64,000 nucleotides of DNA from Miltoncostaea sp963762825 (GTDB lineage Bacteria > Actinomycetota > Thermoleophilia > Miltoncostaeales > Miltoncostaeaceae): contig CAVXLZ010000001.1 in assembly GCA_963762825.1 (NCBI GenBank), forward strand, positions 1,502,157 through 1,566,156, written 5' to 3'. How positions within the stretch are numbered: position 1 is the stretch's first letter; the number at the start of each line of letters is the position of its first letter. The position numbers were made by a program, and so were the translations under genes. Below are positions 1 through 7,960 of this stretch, one piece after another. The notes under the pieces are model-generated. The model was given only the letters and a program-made list of their open reading frames with translations, was not told the DNA's origin and ran no database searches.

Positions 1-1
1 C

Positions 2-934
2 TGGAGCGCCATCACGACCCTCTCCAGCCGACGACAGAAGGTCGGGCCACCGGAGCTCGCGATCGCCGCTGACGGCCTTGCCGTGGTCGCGTGGCACTGG
101 GGCACGGGAACCGCCCCCGGCGATCGCGGCTACGTCGGCCAGGTGCAGTTCGTGGAGCGACGCGCGGACGGTTCGTGGACGGGTCCGGTCCGCCTGTCCC
201 GCTCGACCCTCTGCACGCAGGTCCGGCTGCCGCGCGTCGCGATGGGGGGGCGCGGCCACGCAGCGATCTGGTGGCAGTGCGATCTGAGCGCCGACCGCAG
301 CACGGCGCTGGCGGTGGCCCGCGCGCCCGGGGATGCCTTCGGCGCGGTGGTGGAGCTTCCGTTCCGGACGGACGGGGGCATCCGCGCGGATCTCGCGATC
401 GGTCCCGCCGGGCGCGTCACGGCGATCAGCGCGGTCGATGGCCGGTCGCTCGCCTGGTGGCGCGGCGACGCCGCGCCGCGACTCGCCCTCAGCGCCCTGC
501 CGGTACTCGGGACGCGCGACCGCGCCGCCCGCGAGGCCGGCCCCCCGGCGATCGCCGTCAACGGCGCGGGAGATGCTCTCTCGAGCTGGGTCAGCGCATC
601 CCGACGTCCCCGCTCGGCGCCGATCGCCGACGGCCTCGGCGTCGGGGCGCCCTCCACCCTCGGGGCATCGGACGATTCGATCTCCCCGATCGCCGTCGCG
701 GCCGGTGACGATCGACATGGCGTCAGCGCGTGGGTCTCCAGCGGACGGGTGATCGCCTCGACGCGGGGAACGGACGGGACGATGGCCTCCGGCGAGACGA
801 TCTCCGGATCGGGCGTCCCACCGAGGGTGGCGCCCGCGGTCGCCATGGATGCCGCGGGGGGCGCCACGATTCTGTGGACCCGCGTGGTCAGGGGTCGGCG
901 CGTCGTCGAACGCGCCTCCGATCCAGCGCCCTGA
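2..934 (+). CDS. Secreted beta-propeller-like protein, 3' part only
   Basis: The frame is open from base 2, so the gene begins outside the window; the first internal GTG (83) falls inside a repeat and is unlikely to be the start. About 310 residues are visible. They consist of loosely repeated blocks of roughly 50 to 60 residues in which a small hydrophobic strand (AIA/VAM/IAV), a short Gly/Ala/Asp turn and a Trp-containing strand recur, for example around PPAIAVNGAGDALSSW and APAVAMDAAGGATILW. This fits a repeat-built beta-propeller, probably extracytoplasmic, but no family can be named. It ends with a TGA about 170 bases before the SUF operon, on the same strand. Confidence 0.6.
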   Translation, partial: WSAITTLSSRRQKVGPPELAIAADGLAVVAWHWGTGTAPGDRGYVGQVQFVERRADGSWTGPVRLSRSTLCTQVRLPRVAMGGRGHAAIWWQCDLSADRSTALAVARAPGDAFGAVVELPFRTDGGIRADLAIGPAGRVTAISAVDGRSLAWWRGDAAPRLALSALPVLGTRDRAAREAGPPAIAVNGAGDALSSWVSASRRPRSAPIADGLGVGAPSTLGASDDSISPIAVAAGDDRHGVSAWVSSGRVIASTRGTDGTMASGETISGSGVPPRVAPAVAMDAAGGATILWTRVVRGRRVVERASDPAP

Positions 935-1034
935 GCTGAGGCCACGGGCGCCGCGCGCCGGGGCGCGGACCTCTCGGATACTCTTCCCGCGGCCGGGTCG
1001 GTTCACGAGGGGCGTTCGGCGGGGCCGGATGCAC

Positions 1035-1064
1035 TTCACCTTCTTACGGCAATGCGCGTAACCT
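1035..1064 (+). promoter_or_regulatory. Possible promoter of the SUF operon
   Basis: In the 167-base gap before sufB, TTCACC (1035-1040) lies 18 bases before TAACCT (1059-1064). Both are weak matches to vegetative -35 and -10 boxes. The gap is locally less GC-rich than its surroundings. I see no clear inverted repeat that would mark a SufR or IscR site. This is a guess from spacing only. Confidence 0.25.
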
Positions 1065-1101
1065 TTAGTGAGACCTCGTCTACACAGACCCGGGAGGGCC
1101 C

Positions 1102-2508
1102 GTGTCAACTGTCAAGCCGCCCGATATCGACCTCGGCCAGTACAAGTTCGGCTGGCATGACCCGGCGAACTACGTCTTCGAGCCCAAGCGCGGCCTGAGC
1201 GCGGACGTCGTGCGCGAGATCTCGTTCCTGAAGAGCGAGCCCGAGTGGATGCTCAAGTTCCGCCTCCGGGCGCTGGAGATCTTCGAGCGCAAGCCCATGC
1301 CCACCTGGGGCGGGGACATGGACGGGATCGACTTCCAGAACATCTTCTACTTCATCCGCTCCTCGGAGAAGCAGAGCACCGACTGGAACGACGTCCCCTC
1401 CGACATCAAGAACACGTTCGACCGCCTGGGCATCCCCGAGGCCGAGCAGAAGTACCTCTCAGGCGTGAGCGCTCAGTACGAGAGCGAGGTCGTCTACCAC
1501 TCGCTGCGCGAGGACCTCGACAAGAAGGGCGTCATCTTCTGCGACACCGACACGGCCCTGCGCGAGCACGAGGACATCTTCAAGGAGCACTGGGCGACGA
1601 TCATCCCGCCCGGCGACAACAAGCTCGCCGCTCTCAACTCGGCCGTCTGGTCGGGCGGCTCCTTCATCTGGGTGCCGCCCGGCGTGCAGGTGGAGATCCC
1701 GCTGCAGGCCTACTTCCGCATCAACGCGGAGAACATGGGCCAGTTCGAGCGCACGCTGATCATCTGCGAGCCCGGCTCGTTCGTGCACTACGTGGAGGGC
1801 TGCACCGCCCCCGTGTACACCAGCGACTCCCTGCATTCGGCGGTGGTGGAGATCATCGTCAAGGAGGGCGCCCGCTGCCGCTACACCACCATCCAGAACT
1901 GGTCGACCAACGTCTACAACCTGGTCACCAAGCGGGCGCAGGCCCACAAGAACGCCACCATGGAGTGGGTCGACGGCAACCTCGGCTCCAAGCTGACCAT
2001 GAAGTACCCGGCGGTGTGGATGACCGGCCCGGGGGCCCGGGGCGAGGTCCTGTCCGTGGCCATGGCCAGCGAGGGCATGCATCAGGACGCCGGGGCCAAG
2101 ATGGTCCACGTCGCGCCCGACACGTCCTCGACGATCGTCTCCAAGTCGATCTCGCGGGGAGGCGGGCGCACCAGCTACCGCGGCCTGGTGCAGGTGGAGC
2201 CCGGCGCCAAGCGCGCCAAGGCCTCGGTGGTCTGCGACGCGCTGCTCCTCGACGAGGACAGCCGGTCGGACACCTACCCCTACATGGACATCCGCGAGGA
2301 GGATTCCTCGATCGGCCATGAGGCGACGGTCTCGAAGGTGGCCGACGACCAGATCTTCTACCTCATGAGCCGTGGGCTCTCCGAGGAGGAGGCCATGGCG
2401 ATGATCGTGCGCGGGTTCATCGAGCCGATCGCCAAGGAGCTCCCGATGGAGTACGCCGTCGAGCTCAACCGGCTGATCGAGCTGCAGATGGAGGGCTCGA
2501 TTGGCTAG
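1102..2508 (+). CDS. sufB: Fe-S cluster scaffold protein SufB
   Basis: 468 residues, the usual SufB length. It is the core scaffold subunit that forms SufBC2D and assembles a nascent iron-sulfur cluster. The N-terminal 50 residues, the long beta-helix core and the C-terminal helical region with a SRGLSEEEAMAMIVRGF stretch are typical of SufB/SufD family proteins. The GTG start at 1102 is set by GGAGG at 1093-1097 and by the usual N-terminal sequence. It is the first gene of an eight-gene run to 7290 with tiny gaps or overlaps, so it is almost surely the head of the suf operon. The stop overlaps the TTG start of sufD by eight bases. Confidence 0.97.
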   Translation: MSTVKPPDIDLGQYKFGWHDPANYVFEPKRGLSADVVREISFLKSEPEWMLKFRLRALEIFERKPMPTWGGDMDGIDFQNIFYFIRSSEKQSTDWNDVPSDIKNTFDRLGIPEAEQKYLSGVSAQYESEVVYHSLREDLDKKGVIFCDTDTALREHEDIFKEHWATIIPPGDNKLAALNSAVWSGGSFIWVPPGVQVEIPLQAYFRINAENMGQFERTLIICEPGSFVHYVEGCTAPVYTSDSLHSAVVEIIVKEGARCRYTTIQNWSTNVYNLVTKRAQAHKNATMEWVDGNLGSKLTMKYPAVWMTGPGARGEVLSVAMASEGMHQDAGAKMVHVAPDTSSTIVSKSISRGGGRTSYRGLVQVEPGAKRAKASVVCDALLLDEDSRSDTYPYMDIREEDSSIGHEATVSKVADDQIFYLMSRGLSEEEAMAMIVRGFIEPIAKELPMEYAVELNRLIELQMEGSIG

Positions 2509-3725
2509 CGCCATTCCGGCGTGGGCGGAGGAGATCCGCCAGGCCGCAACCCGGAACCTCGCCTCCCTCCCGGCCCTGACGGGCGACGAGGAGGCGTGGC
2601 GCTTCACGCCGCCCGCCGATCTGGCGCTCACCGGCGCCGAACCGGACGCCCCGGGCTCCGCCGGCACCGTCGCGGTGGAGGACGGAGTGCGGGCGGCCCG
2701 TCTGCGCCTTGCCGACGGCTCCCCGTTCGACCCCCGAGCTGCTCGACCTGCCCGAGGGCGTCATCGTCGCGGAGCTGGGCGCGGCCCTCGAGGCGCACGA
2801 GGCGCTGGTGCGCGGGCGCCTCTATGGCCTGATCGGCTTCGCGGAGCGCCCCGAGGCGCTGAACGCCGCCCACTGGGACGGCGGGCTCTTCGTGTACGTC
2901 CCGCGCGGCGTGCAGGCCACGCTGCCGGTCGAGGCGATCCTCACCGCCTCCGGCGCGAGCGGGCGCATCTTCGGGCGCACGTTGATCGTGGTCGAGGAGG
3001 GCGCGAAGGCGACGGTCATCGACCGCTACGCCTCGCCGGAGGTCTCCGGTCCGGTCCAGGCCTCGACCGTGGTGGAGCTCTACGTGGGCCAGGGTGCCGA
3101 GCTCGAGCACATCTCGGTGATCGACTGGGGTGCGGGCGTACGCCACCACGCCATGCTGCGCGCTCACGTCGAGCGCGACGCCAGGCTGCGCTCGGTGGTC
3201 GTGACGCTCGGCGGCGACGTGGTCCGCGTGGAGCCGACCGTCGTCTGCGCCGGTCCCGGCTCGGACGCCCGCGCCCTCGGCCTCTACTTCGCCGGCGGCG
3301 ACCAGCACTTCGAGCACCGGGTGATCGCGCGCCACGAGGCCCCGCAGGCGTACTCGAACCTTCTCTACAAGGGCGCCATCCAGGACCGCGCGCACACCGT
3401 CTTCTTCGGCAACCTGATCGTGCCCCCCGGGGCACCGGGCACCGACGCGTACCAGACCAACCGCAACCTGGTCCTCAACGACGGGGCGCGCGCCGACACG
3501 ATCCCGTTCCTCGAGATCGAGACGGCGGAGGTGAAGTGCTCGCACGCGGGCGCGGTCGGCCGCGTTGACGACGAGCACCTCTTCTACCTTCAGTCGCGCG
3601 GCGTTCCGACGGCCGAGGCGAAGCGGTTGATCGTGATGGGCTTCCTCCAGGAGGTCCTCGAGATGGTGAGCCTGGAGGAGTTGCGCACCGAACTCGAGGC
3701 CGCAGTGCAGGAGAAGCTCTCCTGA
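2501..3725 (+). CDS. sufD: SufD, Fe-S assembly partner of SufB, interrupted by a +1 frameshift
   Basis: SufD pairs with SufB and two SufC subunits. The N-terminal 77 residues are read from a TTG at 2501; the remaining 330 or so continue in the next forward frame to TGA 3723-3725. The two parts join cleanly (LADGSPFD then PELLDLPEGV) if one C is skipped in the run of five C at 2731-2735; the restored protein is about 407 residues, normal for SufD. Both halves are well conserved, including the C-terminal DDEHLFYLQSRGVP segment. Because SufD is needed for SufBCD function, a real loss is unlikely: an assembly indel, or less likely +1 slippage on CCC-C, would explain it. Confidence 0.9.
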
Positions 3726-4060
3726 GCGATGCCGTCGATGTCGCCGCTCTCGCCGATCTCGCTCCCGGGGAGCCCATGCTCGTCGAGGTGGACGACACCC
3801 CGGTGTGCCTGGTGAACGTGGACGGAACCGTCCTCGCGGTGCACGACGTGTGCACCCACGCCCTTGCGTCCCTTTCGGGGGGCTGGGTCGAGGACGACCG
3901 CATCGAGTGCCCCCGCCACGGCGCGCAGTTCTCGCTGCGCACCGGCGAGGTGCTCACCCCTCCCGCCTCGCGGGCGCTCCCCACTTTCGGCGTCGAAATC
4001 CGGGACGGTCGCGTCCTGGTTGACCCCATCCCCAGTTGTGAACACCCCCTGATCCGATGA
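3722..4060 (+). CDS. Rieske [2Fe-2S] ferredoxin of the SUF operon
   Basis: A small ferredoxin of the non-haem dioxygenase type. The cluster ligands are visible as CTH and, 16 residues later, CPRHG, giving the C-x-H...C-x2-H pattern. Rieske proteins between sufD and sufC are common in actinobacteria; a role in electron supply to the assembly machine is inferred. The first ATG (3776) would cut off the first strand. In-frame coding extends to CTG at 3722, which gives an N-terminus starting MSDAVDVAALADL. The CTG overlaps the sufD stop as CTGA and has AGGAGA at 3709-3714, seven bases upstream. I therefore prefer CTG 3722; the length is then 112 residues. Confidence 0.82.
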   Translation: MSDAVDVAALADLAPGEPMLVEVDDTPVCLVNVDGTVLAVHDVCTHALASLSGGWVEDDRIECPRHGAQFSLRTGEVLTPPASRALPTFGVEIRDGRVLVDPIPSCEHPLIR

Positions 4061-4069
4061 GGAAGAACC

Positions 4070-4846
4070 GTGGCTGACCCCATCCTGCAGATCGCCGGCC
4101 TCGAGGTCTCCGTCGACGACACGCCCATCCTGAAGGGCGTCGACCTGACGGTCCCCCAGGGGGAGGTGCACGCGCTGATGGGCCCGAACGGCTCCGGCAA
4201 GAGCACCCTCGCCTACGCCCTCGCGGGCCACCCGCGCTACGAGATCACCGGCGGATCGGTGGTCTTCGACGGCCAGGACATCGTCGAGATGGAGGCCGAC
4301 GAGCGCGCGCGTCTGGGCTTGTTCCTCGCCATGCAGTACCCGGTCGAGGTGCCCGGCGTGTCGGTGATGAACTTCCTGCGGACGTCGCTCAACGCGATCC
4401 GCGGCGAAGACATCTCGCCTCGCGATTTCATCAAGCTCTTCGACGCCAAGTCGAAGCTACTTGGGTTCGACCGCTCCTTCGCCGACCGCTACCTCAACCA
4501 GGGCTTCTCGGGCGGAGAGAAGAAGCGCCACGAGATCCTCCAGATGGCCATGATCGAGCCGAGGTTCGCCGTTCTCGACGAGACCGACTCCGGCCTCGAC
4601 GTCGACGCGCTGAAGGTCGTCTCCGAGGGCGTCAACACGATGCGCGGCCCCGGCCTCGGCGTCCTGATCATCACCCACTACACGCGGATCCTGCGCTACA
4701 TCAGGCCCGATGTGGTCCACGTGATGTTCGAGGGACGGATCGCCCGCACCGGCGGGCCGGAGCTGGCCGACTACCTCGAGGAGCACGGCTATGTGGAGTT
4801 CGGCGCCGCCGAGGAGGCCGCGGCACCCGCCGGCGCCGGTGGCTGA
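4070..4846 (+). CDS. sufC: SUF system ABC-type ATPase SufC
   Basis: 258 residues. SufC is the soluble ABC ATPase of SufBC2D and drives the conformational change that exposes the cluster assembly site. The Walker A motif GPNGSGKST lies near residue 39, the signature appears as FSGGEKKR near 148, and Walker B with the catalytic Glu reads AVLDETDSGLD. The tail is Ala/Gly-rich. The GTG start at 4070 follows GAGGAAG at a good distance. It sits nine bases after the Rieske gene and nine before sufS, so it is co-transcribed. Confidence 0.97.
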   Translation: MADPILQIAGLEVSVDDTPILKGVDLTVPQGEVHALMGPNGSGKSTLAYALAGHPRYEITGGSVVFDGQDIVEMEADERARLGLFLAMQYPVEVPGVSVMNFLRTSLNAIRGEDISPRDFIKLFDAKSKLLGFDRSFADRYLNQGFSGGEKKRHEILQMAMIEPRFAVLDETDSGLDVDALKVVSEGVNTMRGPGLGVLIITHYTRILRYIRPDVVHVMFEGRIARTGGPELADYLEEHGYVEFGAAEEAAAPAGAGG

Positions 4847-4855
4847 GCCCGCGGC

Positions 4856-6091
4856 ATGAGCACCACGGCCGCCATCGACGTCTCCGCGATCAGGGCGGAT
4901 TTCCCGATCCTGTCGCGGCGCGTCCATGGCTCGCCGCTGGTCTATCTCGACTCGGCGGCCACCTCACAGAAGCCCACCGCCGTGCTCGACGCGATGGACG
5001 CCTACTACCGGCAGACGAACGCCAACGTCCATCGCGGCGTCTACGAGCTCGCCGCAGAGGCCACGGCGCGCTTCGAGGCGGGCCGCGACTCCGTGGCACG
5101 CCTTGTCGGCGCTCGGCGGGAGTCGGTCGTCTTCACGAAGAACGCCAGCGAGGCGATCAACCTGGTGGCGTGGGCGTGGGGGGTTCGCAACCTCCGTGCG
5201 GGCGACGAGATCCTCGTCACCGAGATGGAGCACCACTCGAACATCGTCCCCTGGCAAATCGTCGCCGGGATCACCGGTGCCCACGTGCGCTTCGCGCCGG
5301 TCACGCGGGAGGGCGAGCTCGACATGGAGGCCTTCACCTCCATGCTGTCCGAGCGGACGCGCGTGGTGGGAGTGGTGCACGCGAGTAACGTGCTCGGCAC
5401 CATCAATCCCGTCACGGAGATCGCAAGGCTGGCCCACGAGCAGGGCGCCCTCGTCGTGGTGGACGGATCGCAGAGCGTGCCGCACATGCCCGTGGACGTG
5501 CCCGCGCTCGAGTGCGACTTCTTCGCGTTCACCGGCCACAAGCTCCTCGGGCCGACCGGTATCGGCGTGCTGGTAGGGCGCACGGAGATCCTCGAGAGCA
5601 TGGAGCCCTTCCTCGGCGGAGGGGAGATGATCTCCGACGTCACCACAGAGGGCTCGACCTGGGCCGATCTGCCCCTGAAGTTCGAGGCCGGCACTCCACC
5701 GATCGCCGAGGCGATCGGCCTGGGTGCCGCGGCCGAGTATCTGATGGCCGTCGGCCTCGACGCCGTGCGCGCCCACGAGATGGAGCTCACGACGCACATG
5801 CTCGATGCGCTCGCGCAGTTGGAGGGCATCACCATCTACGGACCCCACGACCCGGCGGTTCGCGGCGGCGCGGTCTCGTTCAGCCTCCCGGACCTGCATC
5901 CCCACGACATCGCCCAGCTCGTCGATCAGGAGGGTGTCTGCGTGAGAGCCGGCCACCACTGCGCCAAGCCGCTCATGCGCGTGCTCGGCGTCGGCGCCAC
6001 GGCCCGCGCGAGCACGTACCTCTACAATTCGCACGACGAGATCGACGCATTCGTGCGCGCCCTGGGCAACGCCCGGGCCGCATTCAAGTAA
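4856..6091 (+). CDS. sufS: SufS-type cysteine desulfurase
   Basis: 411 residues, a class V aminotransferase fold. It removes sulfur from L-cysteine with pyridoxal phosphate and forms an active-site persulfide that is passed to SufU. The PLP lysine is in FTGHKLLGP, the His of the cofactor pocket is in MEHHSNIVPW, and the persulfide cysteine is in RAGHHCAKPL. These are group II (SufS) features. The ATG start is ten bases after sufC. The next gene, sufU, is its usual sulfur acceptor. Confidence 0.97.
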   Translation: MSTTAAIDVSAIRADFPILSRRVHGSPLVYLDSAATSQKPTAVLDAMDAYYRQTNANVHRGVYELAAEATARFEAGRDSVARLVGARRESVVFTKNASEAINLVAWAWGVRNLRAGDEILVTEMEHHSNIVPWQIVAGITGAHVRFAPVTREGELDMEAFTSMLSERTRVVGVVHASNVLGTINPVTEIARLAHEQGALVVVDGSQSVPHMPVDVPALECDFFAFTGHKLLGPTGIGVLVGRTEILESMEPFLGGGEMISDVTTEGSTWADLPLKFEAGTPPIAEAIGLGAAAEYLMAVGLDAVRAHEMELTTHMLDALAQLEGITIYGPHDPAVRGGAVSFSLPDLHPHDIAQLVDQEGVCVRAGHHCAKPLMRVLGVGATARASTYLYNSHDEIDAFVRALGNARAAFK

Positions 6092-6104
6092 AGAGAGAAA
6101 CGCC

Positions 6105-6545
6105 GTGGGTGGCCTCGACGACCTCTATCAGGATCTGATCCTCGACCACTACCGCCGCAAGCGCGGAGAGGGGTCGCTCGAGAACCCCACCGTCGCGGTG
6201 GACCAGAACAACCCGCTCTGCGGGGACGAGGTCCACCTGGAGCTCAACATCGTCGACGGCCGGGTGACCGAGATCGCCCACACCGGCGAGGGGTGCTCGA
6301 TCTCGCAGGCCTCGATGTCGATGATGAGCGAGGCCCTGGTCGGCAAGTCCGTCGAGGAGGCGCTGGACGTGGTCGAGCACTTCAGGATGGTCATGCACGG
6401 GTCGGAGGAGGGCGACGAGGACCGCCTGGGCGACGCGATCGCGCTCGGGGGAGTCGCCAAGTACCCGGTGCGGGTGAAGTGCGCCCTGCTCGGATGGATG
6501 GCCGCGAAGGACGCGATCCAGACCTACCAGCGCCAGGAGGTGTGA
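6105..6545 (+). CDS. sufU: SufU, sulfur acceptor for SufS
   Basis: 146 residues, IscU-like fold. SufU is the zinc-dependent sulfurtransferase that takes the persulfide from SufS in Gram-positive SUF systems. Three cysteine motifs are visible: NPLCGD, EGCSIS and RVKCALLGW, with the SufU-type insertion between the second and third. GTG 6105 is preceded by AGAGAGAAA and lies 13 bases after sufS. Its stop is followed within three bases by the next gene, whose ribosome site lies inside the sufU 3' end. Confidence 0.95.
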   Translation: MGGLDDLYQDLILDHYRRKRGEGSLENPTVAVDQNNPLCGDEVHLELNIVDGRVTEIAHTGEGCSISQASMSMMSEALVGKSVEEALDVVEHFRMVMHGSEEGDEDRLGDAIALGGVAKYPVRVKCALLGWMAAKDAIQTYQRQEV

Positions 6546-6547
6546 CC

Positions 6548-6856
6548 GTGGTGAGCGAAGAGGAGATCCGCAGCGCGATGAAGCAGGTCGAGGACCCCGA
6601 GCTCGGAGTGAACATCGTCGACCTCGGGCTGCTCTACGGGGTGAATATCGGGGACGACGGCAAGGTCATCCTGGACATGACCCTCACCTCGATGGGATGC
6701 CCCCTCACGGAGCAGATCCTGGGCGACTCGCGCGCGGCGCTGGAGCCGCTCGAGGGCGTCACCGAGGTCGACGTCAACTGGGTCTGGGACCCGCCCTGGT
6801 CGCCGGACGCGATGACCGAGGAGGGCAAGTTCCTGATGAAGGTGATGGGCTTTTGA
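6548..6856 (+). CDS. sufT: SufT-like MIP18/PaaD-family Fe-S assembly protein
   Basis: 102 residues, a DUF59/MIP18 domain. The family motif DPELGVNIVDLGLLYGV opens the domain and the conserved cysteine lies in SMGCPLTEQI. Related SufT proteins help mature iron-sulfur proteins; the exact step is not settled for this family. The start is GTG 6548, seven bases after AGGAGG at 6535-6540; GTG 6551 is an alternative. Its stop overlaps the next start as TTGA, so translation is probably coupled. Confidence 0.88.
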   Translation: MVSEEEIRSAMKQVEDPELGVNIVDLGLLYGVNIGDDGKVILDMTLTSMGCPLTEQILGDSRAALEPLEGVTEVDVNWVWDPPWSPDAMTEEGKFLMKVMGF

Positions 6857-7290
6857 CCTCGCACGCCCCCGCGGAGCGCCCCCTGACGCTCGAGGAGAAG
6901 AAGGCCGCCGCCAGGGCCCGCGCGCGCGCCGCGCGGCAGGCCGAGGCCGGCGGGGAGACCTTCGTCACCATCTCTCCCGCGGCGGCCGAGTACATCCGCG
7001 CCTCCGCGCTCGAGCAGGGGCGGCCGCAGGGCGTGCGCCTGCGGATCCTGGCCGGTGGCTGCTCGGGACTCGAGTACAAGCTCGACCTGCTCGCCGTCGG
7101 TGAGACGGCCACCGCGGGCGACCGCGAGGTGGTCTCCAACGGGGTGACCATGCTCATGGACCTGAAGAGCGCGATCCACGTGACGGGCTCGGTGATCGAC
7201 TACGAGGACGGGCTCCTGCGCCGGGGGTTCCGGATCAACAACCCCAACGCGACCTCGACCTGCTCCTGCGGGGACAGCTTCGGGGCGTAG
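6853..7290 (+). CDS. A-type Fe-S carrier protein (IscA/SufA/ErpA family)
   Basis: 145 residues. A-type carriers receive or hold iron-sulfur clusters and deliver them to target proteins. The three family cysteines are present: GGCSGLEYKL in the middle and CSCGDSF at the C-terminus. About 35 extra residues at the N-terminus form a Lys/Arg/Ala-rich helix that ordinary A-type proteins lack. The TTG start at 6853 overlaps the sufT stop by four bases. It is the last gene of the suf operon. Confidence 0.9.
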   Translation: MTSHAPAERPLTLEEKKAAARARARAARQAEAGGETFVTISPAAAEYIRASALEQGRPQGVRLRILAGGCSGLEYKLDLLAVGETATAGDREVVSNGVTMLMDLKSAIHVTGSVIDYEDGLLRRGFRINNPNATSTCSCGDSFGA

Positions 7291-7492
7291 CCCCGTCTCT
7301 GACTGTTCGGGCGGCGTGCGGCGTGCGCCCGGCGGACACCCCCCACAGCAACGGACGATGGCAGCGCGGTGTCCCACGCCAGATCGACGACATGAGCCTG
7401 CGCGATTCCCGACGAGATGTGCGACCCTCGGCCGATCTCCGGCCGCAGCGCGTTGCGCTCACGAGCCGCCCCGACAGGCAAGAGGAGGAGAC

Positions 7493-7804
7493 ATCGCGCC
7501 CGTAGCGCTCTTCATACGTCATCGCACCCGGCCGGGCCAACGCGATGAGGTCCGCGCGATCTGGGAGAAGCACATGGCTCCGGCTATCGCTGCCAACCCG
7601 GATCACGAGGCCTACTTCTACTGCTTCGACACCGCGGAGCCCGACGCTATCTCCGCCTTCCAGCAGTACGCCGGTCCCGAGGCCGCGCAGAGGTTTCTCG
7701 AAACCGAGGCGTACTGCAGCTACCAGCGCGAGGTCGAACCGCTACTGCTGGGTCCGCCCGAGGTCACGAGCCTCGATCCCGTCTGGAGCAAGCACCCCGC
7801 CTGA
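7493..7804 (+). CDS. Small antibiotic-biosynthesis-monooxygenase-like (ABM) domain protein
   Basis: About 104 residues with the ferredoxin-like ABM fold: an N-terminal strand with VALFIRHRTRPGQ, a helix, a Phe/Tyr-rich strand (EAYFYCFD) and a final helix before EVTSLDP. Relatives act on quinone or haem-like substrates or are putative small oxygenases; the substrate here is unknown. Coding extends upstream to ATG 7316 or 7358, but that part has no protein-like character. AGGAGG at 7483-7488 lies four bases before ATC 7493, giving MAPVALFIRH, so an ATC start is my preferred, still uncertain, choice. It stands 200 bases after the suf operon. Confidence 0.65.
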   Translation: MAPVALFIRHRTRPGQRDEVRAIWEKHMAPAIAANPDHEAYFYCFDTAEPDAISAFQQYAGPEAAQRFLETEAYCSYQREVEPLLLGPPEVTSLDPVWSKHPA

Positions 7805-7901
7805 CCACCCGATGTGAGCGTGATCCACCCGGCCCGGCGCGGCCTCGCAGCCGCCGTGAGCGCGCCCCGTGGAAGCGCCGGACGATCGTCCCGGCAGGGG
7901 A

Positions 7902-7918
7902 GGCTCCAGGGCGGAGCC
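7902..7918. terminator. Short hairpin between convergent genes
   Basis: GGCTCC (7902-7907) and GGAGCC (7913-7918) flank a five-base loop in the 156-base gap between the convergent ABM and M23 genes. There is no T-tract on either strand, so a terminator role is only plausible from position. Confidence 0.25.
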
Positions 7919-7960
7919 GCGGCACGTGGACGCCGGGCACTCCAAGGTTCAGCCGGCCCG

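Noticed and set aside
130..945. A 271-codon minus-strand frame
   Set aside because: Antisense to the propeller-like gene, low-complexity composition, no family features.
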